A stretch of 64,000 nt of DNA from contig DUAG01000046.1 in NCBI GenBank assembly GCA_012960925.1, positions 1 through 64,000 of the forward strand, in the 5' to 3' direction. Below the pieces are notes generated by a model that did no database searches, was not told where the DNA came from, and worked only from the letters and a program-made list of their open reading frames with translations. The stretch is from Candidatus Manganitrophaceae bacterium (lineage in GTDB: Bacteria > Nitrospirota > Nitrospiria > SBBL01 > JAADHI01). This document shows, one piece after another, positions 53,454 to 63,088 of this stretch (position 1 is its first letter; every line of letters starts with the position of its first letter). The translations under genes were made by a program, and so were the position numbers.

Positions 53454-54818
53454 CTAGCCCTGAGGTTTCAGAACGATAAAGAAGGCACGATTTTCACGTG
53501 AGACACGCAACAAGACCGCCTCGCCTTTCTTTATGTTTTTCATCGCTTTGCTGAAGTCTTCTGCAGTATTTATTGTTCTGCGATTCACTTCCTTTATGAG
53601 GTCTCCTTCTCTCAGGCCTTCTGCTTCAGCTGTGCTTCCGGGTTCCACCTTCATGATAATGGCGCCCTTCTTTCCTTTGATTTTAAATTTTTTCGCGGAC
53701 TCGGGAGTAAGGTCCTCAATATTCAGGCCCATAAAGGCTTCGGGTGTTTTGGGGATAGAGGCTGTGACGGCGTCATCTTTTCTTTCCTTTAACTCGATGA
53801 ACTTTATTGTTTCCTTCCCGTCACGTAAAACCAGAATACGAGTTTTTTCTCCGGGGATGAAACCGGCGATCACACGAGCCAAGGTGCTGGGCGTGTCTAC
53901 CTTCTCCCCATTGACCTCAAGAATGATATCTCCGGGTCTGATCCCCCCCCTGTGGGCAGGGTCTCCTTCAAAAACCTCATTAATCAGGACCCCAACTCCC
54001 TCTTTAACACCGAAATTTTTTGCCAACTCAGGTGTCAAGGGTTGTATTCCGACCCCGAGCCAGCCCCGAGTTACCCTTCCCGACGTTTTGAGTTGCGCTG
54101 TGATTGATTTGACCATGTTGGATGGGATGGCAAACCCAATGCCTTGTGCGAAGTTGATGATTGCAGTATTGATTCCGATCACTTCTCCTCGGATATCAAA
54201 GAGGGGCCCCCCCGAATTGCCGGGATTGATGGAGGCGTCTGTCTGTATAAAGTCTTCATAGCGGGAAAGGTTGACATTTTCTCTCCCCAAAGCGCTGATG
54301 ACGCCTACAGTGACGGTACGATCCAAGCCAAAGGGGTTTCCCACTGCAATCACCCATTGGCCAACTTTGATCTTGCTGGAATCACCCAAGGCGACGAAGG
54401 GTAAATCTTTTCCGGCATCAATCTTGATCAAGGCGAGATCTGTATCTTTGTCTTTTCCGACCACTGTCCCCTTAAACGTCGATTTATCAGAGAGGCGGAC
54501 CTCTACTTCTTTCGCATCACCGACCACATGATTGTTGGTGACGATATAGCCTGCTTTATCAATAATGACCCCTGATCCAGAGCCTGGCGGGGCCTCCCGT
54601 GGGGAATTGCGTGGTTTGCTGGGAGTGGATGTCACCGTGCCGGAAGGGGAGATGTTGACGACGGAGGGTTTCACCCTCTCTGAAATATTAATAAAGGTTG
54701 ACTGGAACAGTTCCAGGAGTTGAACACCTTTTTCCAGGTCGTTGGATGACCCTGCCCCGAGTGCAACCCCCGGCAACCAAAGTGCAACCCAAACAATGAT
54801 CATTGCCCTTCTAAACAT
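53454..54818 (-). CDS. degP: HtrA/DegP-type periplasmic serine protease
   Basis: Envelope protease and chaperone of about 454 residues with a cleavable signal (ALG-A). The triad is TNNHVV (H97), DLALIKI (D127) and NPGNSGGP (S202). Two PDZ domains follow (about 255-345 and 365-450), containing GWLGVGIQPLTPELA and GLREGDLIKEVN. I start at ATG 54818, which has AAAGGAG; the earlier ORF start adds ten residues without a ribosome site. Unlike the HtrA-like lipoprotein at 4717-5580, it has the full DegP layout. DegQ would be an equally good name. Confidence 0.95.
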   Translation of the reverse strand: MFRRAMIIVWVALWLPGVALGAGSSNDLEKGVQLLELFQSTFINISERVKPSVVNISPSGTVTSTPSKPRNSPREAPPGSGSGVIIDKAGYIVTNNHVVGDAKEVEVRLSDKSTFKGTVVGKDKDTDLALIKIDAGKDLPFVALGDSSKIKVGQWVIAVGNPFGLDRTVTVGVISALGRENVNLSRYEDFIQTDASINPGNSGGPLFDIRGEVIGINTAIINFAQGIGFAIPSNMVKSITAQLKTSGRVTRGWLGVGIQPLTPELAKNFGVKEGVGVLINEVFEGDPAHRGGIRPGDIILEVNGEKVDTPSTLARVIAGFIPGEKTRILVLRDGKETIKFIELKERKDDAVTASIPKTPEAFMGLNIEDLTPESAKKFKIKGKKGAIIMKVEPGSTAEAEGLREGDLIKEVNRRTINTAEDFSKAMKNIKKGEAVLLRVSRENRAFFIVLKPQG

Positions 54819-54869
54819 GACAGCTCCTTTCAGTTGAGATGAACTCAATAATTAACGAGTCTTTACCAC

Positions 54870-54898
54870 ATTCTATCCCAAAAAATAAGCGATTACAA
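54870..54898 (-). promoter_or_regulatory. Promoter of the HtrA gene
   Basis: TTGTAA (54898-54893), 17 bases, TAGAAT (54875-54870) on the minus strand. The other 280 bases up to the peptidase gene show no gene; they end with a repeat-linked ribosome site. Confidence 0.5.
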
Positions 54899-55202
54899 GC
54901 CCTCTATCCATCCAGTTTTGGGTGGAAACTTGTAAAGAGTCGTATGAACTGGATCTTCCTCAAGTTTATTCTGAGCGTCAGGTCAGATGATGTGTGTTGG
55001 AAAAGAATGAGACCACGATTATATCCATTAATGTTCGAAAAAATCATTATATGGCCTGATTCAGTTTGACTCCGGGGCATCTTTCGAAATATACAGTATC
55101 ATTACAGTATAATTGAATGAGAATACCGTGATCCTGAGCATGCCTTCCTCCCTATCCAGGGAAGGGTAGGGGTTCTTGTCCCGTGAATTCAGGAGGTCCT
55201 CG

Positions 55203-55254
55203 ATGAACACGTACAGCGAGCGCAATCCCCGTCCTTTTGAGGCGGGGTTCTTCA
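55203..55254 (+). repeat. REP-like repeat, copy 3, providing a gene start
   Basis: AACACGTACAGCGAGCGCAA continues as TCCCCGTCC and ends GCGGGGTTCTTCAAA. It matches copy 2. The halves CCCCGTCC and GGCGGGG can form a stem. It lies at the very start of the M1/M28 peptidase gene and encodes about its first 17 residues. Confidence 0.78.
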
Positions 55255-58200
55255 AATATTTTATTTTCTGGTCTGCTATCATCGCACTTCTTACTTTTTT
55301 ACCGGGGACGCTCCAGGCGCAGCAGCCCATTCATCATGAAATAAATGTCATGATGAATCCCGAAACACATTATCTTCAGGTTGAAGACACGATTACCCTC
55401 CCAAGATCCATTCTCCCTGATCCGGAAGGGAATTTTCATTTTCTCCTTCACAGGGGTTTACAGCCTACATCTCAGACCGCTGGCGTAAAGATCATCTATG
55501 AAAAGGAAGATCCTAAACCCTTGGGTTTTGGCCTGAGTGGCGGGGGCGGTGGTGCTGGTATTCGCCTTGAACACTATACGGTGAAACTTCCGATCGGATT
55601 GCGTCAATTCGTTATGACGTATGAAGGTGTGATCAACCATCCCCTGATGTTGGAAGACGAAGAGAGTTCCGCCGGGTCAGCCGGAACCCCCGGAATAATA
55701 TCAAAAGAAGGGGTCTTTCTCTCCGGTGAAACCTTTTGGTATCCCTGGTTTTACGCGGACCTGGTCACATTCTCCCTCAATCTTACACTTCCGAAAGGAT
55801 GGAATGCGGTAAGCCAGGGAGGGCGGGAAGCATATTCCAGCGAGGAGAACCTTGTCCGTGTCCGCTGGGTATCGCCTGAGCCTCAGGAGGAAATCTACCT
55901 TGTTGCTGGAGAGTGGAGTGAATATCTGCGGCAGGCGGGGAAGGTCATCGCCATGGTATTTCTCAGAACCCCGGACTCTGATTTGGCACAGAGATATCTG
56001 GAGGTGACGGAGCAATACCTCGAAATGTATGAGAAATTGCTCGGTCCCTATCCCTATCCGAAGTTTGCCCTGGTTGAGAATTTTTGGGAAACAGGCTATG
56101 GAATGCCCTCCTTCACGCTCCTGGGTTCAAAGATCATCCGTTTCCCATTTATTCTACACTCTTCCTACCCTCATGAAATTTTGCACAATTGGTGGGGAAA
56201 TGGTGTTTATGTTGACAGGGAGACCGGTAACTGGAGCGAGGGGCTGACGACCTATCTGGCCGATTATCTGGTACAGGAGCAGCATGGGGGAGGAAAGGCA
56301 TCACGGCATGCGGCGCTGCAGAAATATACCGATTATGTGGAAGAAGGAAAGGACTTTCCGCTCACGGAGTTTCAGGAGCGCTACGATACGGTCTCCCAAG
56401 CGATCGGATATGGGAAGACCATGTCTTTTTTTCACATGTTGAGGCTCAAAGTCGGCGGCGAGGTTTTCATCGAGGCCTTGCGGGAATTTTTTCATGAAAA
56501 CAAGTTCAGGCGAGCCTCATTCACCGATCTTAAACACGCTTTCAGTCGTGCGTCCGGTCTGGATCTTGATTTTGAATTTGAGCAGTGGGTGACCCGTCCC
56601 GGTGCACCCCGCTTACAAGTCAGCCGTGCGAAAGCCACGAAAAATGAAGAAGGCTACCTCCTGACCGCGATAATCAGGCAGAAGCAAAAAAGGCTGCCTT
56701 ATCGACTGGAACTTCCCCTTGCCGTGACGCTAGAAGGCCGGAAAGAAGCCTACCAGACAACAATTTTAATGAAGAACAAGACGCTTGATCTGTCCATTCA
56801 GATTCCCGAAAGACCTCTGCGCCTTGATCTTGATCCGGAATATGATCTCTTTCGGCGCTTGGACCCTGAAGAGGCACCACCCTCTATTTCCCAGATGTTT
56901 GGTGCGAAGTCCGTTGTGATTCTCCTGCCTTCAACGGCTCGCGACAGGGTCCGCCGCGGATACCAAAGATTGGCGCAGAAATGGAAAATGTCCCATCAGG
57001 GAGCGCTCGAGATAAAATGGGACGATGAGGTAGATGCGCTGCCGGATGACCGTGCGGTCTGGCTCTTTGGCTGGGAAAACAGGTTCCAGCACAAGGCCCT
57101 GGCTCAATTGAGGAGATACAATTTTGTGATGACGAGTGCCATGGCCCGAATTGGCCGGGTTCAGGTTCCCCGCAGAGGTCATAGCCTTGTTCTTGCGGCA
57201 CGCCATCCAGGGAATAAAAATCTTGCCCTGGCCTGGATGGCCGTGGATAATCCGGCATCCCTCGGCAGCCTGGGAAGAAAACTTCAACATTATGGACAAT
57301 ATGGTTATCTTGCTTTTAAGGGGAAGGACCCGATCAATGTTGTGAAAGGGAAATGGCCGGTGAAGCGCTCCCCGATCTCGGTGAGGATCAAACAGACGGA
57401 TGGCGGAAAAGCGAGGCGTGGGTCTCGAGGAGAACTTGCTCCCCGACATGCTTTGGCTGTATTGCCCCCTGTTGTTTCAAGTACTCGAATGATGAAAGAG
57501 ATCGGTTTTATGACCGACCGCGTCCTGAAAGGGCGAGGCTTTGCTACGCCGGAGTTGGATCTGGTCTCAGATTTTATTGCTAAGGCCTTCCGGAAGGCGG
57601 GGCTGAAACCGGCCGGTGATATTGCTTCGAGCTATATCCAGGTATGGAGAGAAGACGGGGGAAGATTGGGGAGGAAAGTTCCCCTGAAGAATGTGATCGG
57701 TTATATTCCCGGGTCCCGGTTGGAGTGGTCTGATCAGGGGATCATTGTCGGTGCCCACTATGACCATCTCGGACTGGGTTGGCTGGAGGGCTATGAAGGA
57801 AATGAGGGAAAGATCCATCCGGGTGCCGATGATAACGCAAGCGGCATTGCCGTTCTCTTAGAACTCGCCCGGGTCCTGGCCTTAGGAGCCCCGCTTGAGC
57901 GCCCGGTGATTTTTGTCGCTTTTTCCGCTGGAGAGGTGGAACGGCTTGGATCAAAGTATTATGCAGCCTATCCAGAGCCATTTAAGGCCGATAAAATCAT
58001 CGGGATGGTGAATATTGATATGGTGGGCCGATTGGGAGAGAAAGATCTGATCGTTTATGGCACTGGCTCGGCGCGGGAGTGGACCCGCCTGTTCAGAGAA
58101 GCGGGTTTTAAGGCCGGGGTGCCGGTCGCGACGAATTCAGACAAATTTGGTTCAAGCGATCAAAAGAGTTTTCTGGACGTCGGAATTCCGGCCGTTCAGA

Positions 58201-58400
58201 TATCGAGCGGGGTGACCTCTGATTTTCATCGTCCTTCAGATACGGCGGACAAGATTGATCCGGCAGGTCTGGTCAAGGCGGTTAAAGTGGCCAAGGGCGT
58301 CGTGGAAGATCTGGCAGCCCGTCCCGTCCCGCTCACTTCGAACCTGTTTGCGGAGAGCGAGCCGAAATCGAAATCATGGAATTGGTGGATTTTTGACTGA
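55203..58400 (+). CDS. Exported fused M1-like and M28-like metallopeptidase
   Basis: A 1065-residue exported protein. Residues 1-17 come from a repeat; a hydrophobic signal (about 20-42, ending LQAQQ) follows. An M1-type domain (about 50-560) has the zinc motif HEILHNWWG (about 324) and NWSEGLTTYLADY. A linker domain precedes the M28 domain (about 760-1050), with VGAHYDHLGLG, GADDNASG, NIDMVGRL and SGVTSDFHRPSDT. In the M28 part the usual catalytic EE reads GE (FSAGEVERLGS), so its activity is in doubt. AGGAGGT lies five bases before ATG 55203, which is why I reject a TTG at 55176. It is probably a periplasmic aminopeptidase. Confidence 0.9.
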   Translation: MNTYSERNPRPFEAGFFKYFIFWSAIIALLTFLPGTLQAQQPIHHEINVMMNPETHYLQVEDTITLPRSILPDPEGNFHFLLHRGLQPTSQTAGVKIIYEKEDPKPLGFGLSGGGGGAGIRLEHYTVKLPIGLRQFVMTYEGVINHPLMLEDEESSAGSAGTPGIISKEGVFLSGETFWYPWFYADLVTFSLNLTLPKGWNAVSQGGREAYSSEENLVRVRWVSPEPQEEIYLVAGEWSEYLRQAGKVIAMVFLRTPDSDLAQRYLEVTEQYLEMYEKLLGPYPYPKFALVENFWETGYGMPSFTLLGSKIIRFPFILHSSYPHEILHNWWGNGVYVDRETGNWSEGLTTYLADYLVQEQHGGGKASRHAALQKYTDYVEEGKDFPLTEFQERYDTVSQAIGYGKTMSFFHMLRLKVGGEVFIEALREFFHENKFRRASFTDLKHAFSRASGLDLDFEFEQWVTRPGAPRLQVSRAKATKNEEGYLLTAIIRQKQKRLPYRLELPLAVTLEGRKEAYQTTILMKNKTLDLSIQIPERPLRLDLDPEYDLFRRLDPEEAPPSISQMFGAKSVVILLPSTARDRVRRGYQRLAQKWKMSHQGALEIKWDDEVDALPDDRAVWLFGWENRFQHKALAQLRRYNFVMTSAMARIGRVQVPRRGHSLVLAARHPGNKNLALAWMAVDNPASLGSLGRKLQHYGQYGYLAFKGKDPINVVKGKWPVKRSPISVRIKQTDGGKARRGSRGELAPRHALAVLPPVVSSTRMMKEIGFMTDRVLKGRGFATPELDLVSDFIAKAFRKAGLKPAGDIASSYIQVWREDGGRLGRKVPLKNVIGYIPGSRLEWSDQGIIVGAHYDHLGLGWLEGYEGNEGKIHPGADDNASGIAVLLELARVLALGAPLERPVIFVAFSAGEVERLGSKYYAAYPEPFKADKIIGMVNIDMVGRLGEKDLIVYGTGSAREWTRLFREAGFKAGVPVATNSDKFGSSDQKSFLDVGIPAVQISSGVTSDFHRPSDTADKIDPAGLVKAVKVAKGVVEDLAARPVPLTSNLFAESEPKSKSWNWWIFD

Positions 58401-58404
58401 AGGC

Positions 58405-58418
58405 TGCTGAATTGTTAC
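58405..58418. repeat. Lone end of the MITE-like family
   Basis: TGCTGAATTGTTAC is the right end of elements A and D with one change. It lies five bases after the peptidase stop, and no partner end is found nearby. It may be a decayed copy. Confidence 0.45.
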
Positions 58419-58421
58419 AAG

Positions 58422-60335
58422 CTATTTGGGGATGAACTCGGAAGGAAGATTCTTTGTCTCTGTGTTTGTGGTCACGCCCTCTGCCTGTATGGGGAAGGAA
58501 AAGATACTGCGCGTTCTCCCGGACCGGAAGATGAAGAAGGTGATGACCCAAAAGAGAAAGACGTTGAACATCACCATCCCAATGGCATAGGTCAGGGTCG
58601 GTGTTCCCGCCCAGGGGGTGGTGTTTTTTAAAATTTCAGTGACATGCCAATCAAGTCTAACCGAAGAGCGGATGTAGCCCATCAGCACCATCGTTGTCGT
58701 AATAAAGAAGGCCAGGGAGAAAAGGGAAATAGTCCCGCCAAGGGGGAGTTTTCCCCATCGAATCGGACCGATGGATTTTGATTTTCTGAGCATTGCCCTG
58801 TTTAAGATCGCCCCGATGACCAATGCACCCATGGTGACAGCAAATTGCGGAAGGGCCATCTTAACCCGGACGTTGGCCGGAACGAAAAATCCATAAATTC
58901 CGTAATAGATGATGAAGCCTTCCGCAATCGCAAACAGTGCGATCATCGCCGCGTTTCCCCACCTTGACCAGGCAATGGTCATCTGCTTGTTGCAGCGTTT
59001 GAAGATGATGAAACAGAGGCCGAAGCTTAAGATCATCGTATTGATGGCCGCATTTTTGGCCGCCATCGTTCCATAATATCCGACAACAGGATGCTGTGCG
59101 CCTCCCATGGCCTGGATCTCTCCCTGGCTGGCGGGAATGGTATGCGGTGTCGTCCAGATTAGGAAGGCGATGAGAAAAACAACCATCATGTACTTCGCAA
59201 GATGCCTGTACCGTTCCGATCCCTGCATCCGGCTGGTCCCCTGCCAGAGGTAGTAGGTCACCGCCATGAAGATCAGTCCGATCAGCGTGGCCTGCATCAC
59301 AAAAAGCAAACTGAGCTTTCCGCCCATCAAGGTCATGCCCATCCGTTGACGATAGATAAAAATAGCCTTTGCGAACCAGTAGCCGGCGATCGGGAGAATA
59401 AAGAGGTTGGTGATGGAGATCATGATCATGATGTGGCCCATCCAGTCATAATGGGCCTTTTTCTCCGGGTCACGTGTGGTGAGCATCTGATAAGCTGCAT
59501 AAGCTGCGAGGACGGCCCCGCTGAACATAACACTGGCAAGAATCCGGTGGACATTGAGTGGATTCCAGAGTGGGGTATTGACCGCATTCCAGATATTTCC
59601 CAGGTAAGCTCCCTTTGCACTGATTCCCGCCGGCGACATCATAAAAGCCATCAAGGCATTTGCAAGGTAAATAATCGCCAGTCCATTGAGACAGGTCAGG
59701 CCGCCAAGGCCGAAATGGAGCCACTTAAGACGGCCCCGCCTCCATCGATTCCATGTCAAAGTGTAGGCGTAGAGAAAAGGGGTCTCGAGAAAGAAAACGA
59801 CGACATAAAGAGAGATCACCGGTTTGAAGACTGAGGTCATATAGTGAGAAAACCCTGAATACAAAAAGAAAAATACACCAAGCAGGGCGAACCCCGTAAG
59901 AACCGTCAGGGGATAAAAAGGGAGGCAGGTCCGCATGATATCCTGTCCGAGCCGATCGTGTTTTTCAGCGGGGTCCGTTCCTTTTTTCCGAAAAAGGCCA
60001 AAGAACTCGAGCATCCAGGCGATCATGGGAACCCCGAGGATAAAACTTCCCAGGAAGAAGTGTTGCTGGATGAAAATCCAGAGGACGGAACGGCTGTTGA
60101 TTTGTCCCCCGCCTCCGTAGTTGTCTGGATAAGACAATGTCGGTGCGGGCGGACCCGAAACAACGCCTTCTGTCCCGAAATAAATATCGGTCTGCAGGCT
60201 GGGCGCGGTATTTTCCTGCAAGGAAGGATCTGGCTCAGAGGCAAGACTCAGACCAAGGAAAAGTGGAAGAGAGAGGATAAAAAGTACCAAAAAAAATCGC
60301 AGAGAAAAAACGCGAAACCCTTGATGCCAAATCAT
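58422..60335 (-). CDS. Cytochrome bd-like oxidase subunit, multi-pass
   Basis: A 637-residue inner-membrane protein with an N-terminal signal-like helix and about 14 transmembrane segments. The segment IQQHFFLGSFILGVPMIAW and a conserved NVHRILASVMFSG histidine match the CydA-like family expanded in Nitrospira and its relatives, where these proteins are proposed to be alternative terminal oxidases or quinone-linked redox partners. The protein is longer than classical CydA, and no CydB lies beside it. It lies 155 bases after nuoF on the same strand, so a shared electron-transfer role is likely. Haem ligands need an alignment to be certain. Confidence 0.8.
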   Translation of the reverse strand: MIWHQGFRVFSLRFFLVLFILSLPLFLGLSLASEPDPSLQENTAPSLQTDIYFGTEGVVSGPPAPTLSYPDNYGGGGQINSRSVLWIFIQQHFFLGSFILGVPMIAWMLEFFGLFRKKGTDPAEKHDRLGQDIMRTCLPFYPLTVLTGFALLGVFFFLYSGFSHYMTSVFKPVISLYVVVFFLETPFLYAYTLTWNRWRRGRLKWLHFGLGGLTCLNGLAIIYLANALMAFMMSPAGISAKGAYLGNIWNAVNTPLWNPLNVHRILASVMFSGAVLAAYAAYQMLTTRDPEKKAHYDWMGHIMIMISITNLFILPIAGYWFAKAIFIYRQRMGMTLMGGKLSLLFVMQATLIGLIFMAVTYYLWQGTSRMQGSERYRHLAKYMMVVFLIAFLIWTTPHTIPASQGEIQAMGGAQHPVVGYYGTMAAKNAAINTMILSFGLCFIIFKRCNKQMTIAWSRWGNAAMIALFAIAEGFIIYYGIYGFFVPANVRVKMALPQFAVTMGALVIGAILNRAMLRKSKSIGPIRWGKLPLGGTISLFSLAFFITTTMVLMGYIRSSVRLDWHVTEILKNTTPWAGTPTLTYAIGMVMFNVFLFWVITFFIFRSGRTRSIFSFPIQAEGVTTNTETKNLPSEFIPK

Positions 60336-60490
60336 GGTAAGCCTTTACTTTTACAGGTAGAACAGGATCATACCGATTGGAGGGGAAGGGTGTCAAGTCA
60401 TCTTGGTGGCTGAGCGGGTATGATGGACTCAGGGCGAACTCTTTTGGAAGCCGAATGGTTACTCTGGATATTCTTGACGCGGATGAAGGC

Positions 60491-61897
60491 TTAACCGGGG
60501 TAATTGACCAGCTTGCCTTCGGTGAGACACCGATCGAAGTAGCCTTCATCAAAAGTAAAGGTATTTGTTTCCTCATCAAAACTCTTGATCTTCGGCATAG
60601 TAGGATGTCGGTCTTTTAAGCATCCGTATTCGAGATGTTCAATGACATCATCAGGAAAATGGTGCAAGATGCTCCCGATTTCAAGCCCCGGTTCAGTACA
60701 GAGATAGCAATGTCCTGATCCTTTAATATGTTCACAGTCTTCCAGGATGGCCAGGACGGACTCTTCCGTCGCGCGGCCTTCTTCCAATAACTCAAGGCCG
60801 CGGACGATCCTGCCTGTTCCGGTCTTGCATGAGGAGCATTGGCCGCAAGACTCAATCGCAAGAAACTTCGCAAAATCCAGGCCTGCCTTGAGGACGCAAG
60901 CCGTATTGTCGTAAACGATAAAGCCACCCGATCCAAGGCCGGAGGGTATTTTTCTCATCGACCCGAAATCGAGAGGCGTGTCGAGCTTACTTGCCGGGAT
61001 GACAGAATTTGTGGGGCCGGAAAAGACCACCTTCACGCGCCGCCCCATCTTGGGTCCGCCACCGTAAACATCAATCAATGTCCGCAAGGGGGTTCCCATC
61101 GGCAGCTCATACATGCCGGGGTTATTGATATCGCCTGTGAGCGTGAAAATCATGGTCCCCGGGGTATCGGCGGTGCCGATCGATTTAAACCAATCCGCCC
61201 CTTTGCCGATGATGTGGGGAACTGTGGCGAGGGTTTCAACATTATTTACAACCGTCGGTTGGCCGTAAAGACCGACGTAGACCGGAATGATTCCCTTGGC
61301 GCGGGGCCATGGCGGTTTTCCCTCAATTACTTCCAACTGTGCTCGATCTTCCCCCAAAAGGTAGGAATCCGGACCAAATGTCAGTTTGAGTGGGAGGTAA
61401 TGCCCTGAACCCATCGCATTTTCACCCACGTATCCGGCGGTAATACATTCCTGAATGGCCCGCTCCAGAATGGCAATTTCCTTCTTGAAGATTTCCTTGA
61501 TGCAGATCATCGCATCGACGGTTCCGATTGCGTAGGAAGCGATGATCATCCCTTCGATGAGGGTGTAAGGATTTTTCTGGATGAGGTAGCGGTCTTTGTA
61601 GGTCCCGGGTTCCCCCTCAGAACAGTTACACACAAGATATTTCAGAGGGGCACGTCCCAATATGGTGTCGTTGTTCCGATGCACTCCCTCCCATTTGATC
61701 CCTGCAGGAAATCCCGCGCCGCCCCGGCCTCTCAGAAATGATTTTTTAATTTCATTAATGATTTGCATCGGGGTCATTGAAACGGCCTTTTTGAGTGCCT
61801 GGAACCCTCCGATCGCGAGATAATCCTCTAATGTTTCAATGGGTCCTTCATGCTGGAGCAGGATTCTTTGTGCATCCAGGGTTTTCCGGTCTGTCAT
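60491..61897 (-). CDS. nuoF: NADH-quinone oxidoreductase subunit F
   Basis: NADH- and FMN-binding subunit of complex I or a related NADH-oxidising module, 468 residues. The NADH/FMN site is FLRGRGGAGFPAGIKW (about 54-69) with CNCSEGEPGTYKDR, and the 4Fe-4S cluster is bound by ESCGQCSSCKTGTGR with a further cysteine in HIKGSGHCYL. No other nuo gene is in the window, so it is either a lone copy or part of a hydrogenase- or formate-dehydrogenase-like module. It may share a transcript with the bd-like gene. Confidence 0.94.
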   Translation of the reverse strand: MTDRKTLDAQRILLQHEGPIETLEDYLAIGGFQALKKAVSMTPMQIINEIKKSFLRGRGGAGFPAGIKWEGVHRNNDTILGRAPLKYLVCNCSEGEPGTYKDRYLIQKNPYTLIEGMIIASYAIGTVDAMICIKEIFKKEIAILERAIQECITAGYVGENAMGSGHYLPLKLTFGPDSYLLGEDRAQLEVIEGKPPWPRAKGIIPVYVGLYGQPTVVNNVETLATVPHIIGKGADWFKSIGTADTPGTMIFTLTGDINNPGMYELPMGTPLRTLIDVYGGGPKMGRRVKVVFSGPTNSVIPASKLDTPLDFGSMRKIPSGLGSGGFIVYDNTACVLKAGLDFAKFLAIESCGQCSSCKTGTGRIVRGLELLEEGRATEESVLAILEDCEHIKGSGHCYLCTEPGLEIGSILHHFPDDVIEHLEYGCLKDRHPTMPKIKSFDEETNTFTFDEGYFDRCLTEGKLVNYPG

Positions 61898-62025
61898 GAT
61901 GAGAATTTCTCCATCCAGTTCTGGCCAGATTATATCGAAACCGAATCAGAAAGGCAATATTGTTTTATTTATCGTTATTTTCATGAGTTCTAAAATCGAG
62001 GAATGGGGGGAAGGGCTATCCATAC

Positions 62026-62643
62026 TCAATGAACTGTTAATGATAAAAGGGCTTCGATAATCGCCACGGCCACAAGGCTGCCTCCCTTACGGCCACGACA
62101 GGTAATAGATGGTTTTGCAATGCTAAGGAGTTCTTCCTTCGATTCAGATGCGGAATGAAACCCGACCGGAACGCCCACGATGAGTGAGGGTTTGGCCAAT
62201 CCGTCCTGAACCAGTCGGATGAGTTCTGAAAGTGCTCCCGGCGAACTTCCGATCACATAGATGGCGCCTTCGCATTCCTCTGTGGCCTTTCTCATCGCAA
62301 CGATCTCACGTGGAAGTTGGAGTTCTCTCGCTTCATTGACGACATCGTTATCTGTGGTCAAACACCAGACACTTCCGCCGGTTTTTTCCAGTATGCTCTT
62401 TGGTATCCCAACCGCAACCATCTGGATGTCGGTTACGATGTCGGCGCCGGCGCGGATCGCCGCCATTCCGGCCTCCACTGCGATTGGATGAAAGGTCATT
62501 GATTTAGCATACTCAAAATCGCCTGTTGCAGCGATGACACCTTTCACAACCTCAAGCTGGTCCGGGCTGAAGGAATGAGGACCCATTTCTTTTTCAATGA
62601 TCCGTAGGCTCTCATTTTGATACGATTCGGGTTGATTTGGCAT
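62026..62643 (-). CDS. cobH: Precorrin-8X methylmutase-like protein, catalytic His replaced
   Basis: CobH/CbiC-family protein of about 205 residues, which moves a methyl group to form hydrogenobyrinate (or the cobalt form) in cobalamin synthesis. Family strings are IVTDIQMVAVGI, PSLIVGVPVGFHSASESKEEL and ITCRGRKGGSLVAVA. At the place of the catalytic histidine (RMVHACG in Pseudomonas CobH) it reads GVIAATGD, so Ala stands there; a new His occurs in TFHPIAVEAG. AAGGAG precedes the ATG at 62643. Other cobalamin genes are not adjacent. It may be an altered or inactive member. Confidence 0.85.
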   Translation of the reverse strand: MPNQPESYQNESLRIIEKEMGPHSFSPDQLEVVKGVIAATGDFEYAKSMTFHPIAVEAGMAAIRAGADIVTDIQMVAVGIPKSILEKTGGSVWCLTTDNDVVNEARELQLPREIVAMRKATEECEGAIYVIGSSPGALSELIRLVQDGLAKPSLIVGVPVGFHSASESKEELLSIAKPSITCRGRKGGSLVAVAIIEALLSLTVH

Positions 62644-62737
62644 TGTTAGCTCCTTTTCTCTACCGGACGGCAATAAGGAACCCGCTTAGGATGAACTTTT
62701 CATTGCCAGGAGGATCCTCTATCTGAAGGGCTTGGTC

Positions 62738-63073
62738 TTATCGGTTTTTTGCGTGTGTCGGTTTCGGGGCCATGAAGACCAGGACGACCAGACGGTTTGT
62801 TGCCTGATTGACCACGCCATGCAGGACTCCTGCCTCTGCCATCGTTGCCGATCCCTCCCGAACGCAGACCTCTTCATCTCCGATACGGAAGAGACCCTCT
62901 CCTTCCAGAACGTAATAAATCTTGTCCTCTCCCTCGTGGAGGTGTGTCTTCTGTGATTGACCCGGTTCAAAGCAGTACAGATCACAAAACATACGCTCAG
63001 AGTCAAACATCTTGACCTTTTTCATCTTTTCCGCTGAGAAGGCCTTCATCTTCTCTATATCACGTACTTGCAT
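62738..63073 (-). CDS. Cupin-domain protein
   Basis: A 111-residue single-domain cupin. Motif 1 supplies metal ligands in THLHEGEDKIYYVLEG and motif 2 in HGVVNQ. GGAGG precedes the ATG. The function is unknown; such proteins bind a metal and small ligands. It is on the same strand as cobH, 94 bases ahead of that gene's start. Confidence 0.88.
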   Translation of the reverse strand: MQVRDIEKMKAFSAEKMKKVKMFDSERMFCDLYCFEPGQSQKTHLHEGEDKIYYVLEGEGLFRIGDEEVCVREGSATMAEAGVLHGVVNQATNRLVVLVFMAPKPTHAKNR

Positions 63074-63088
63074 CCAGTACCGCCTCCA

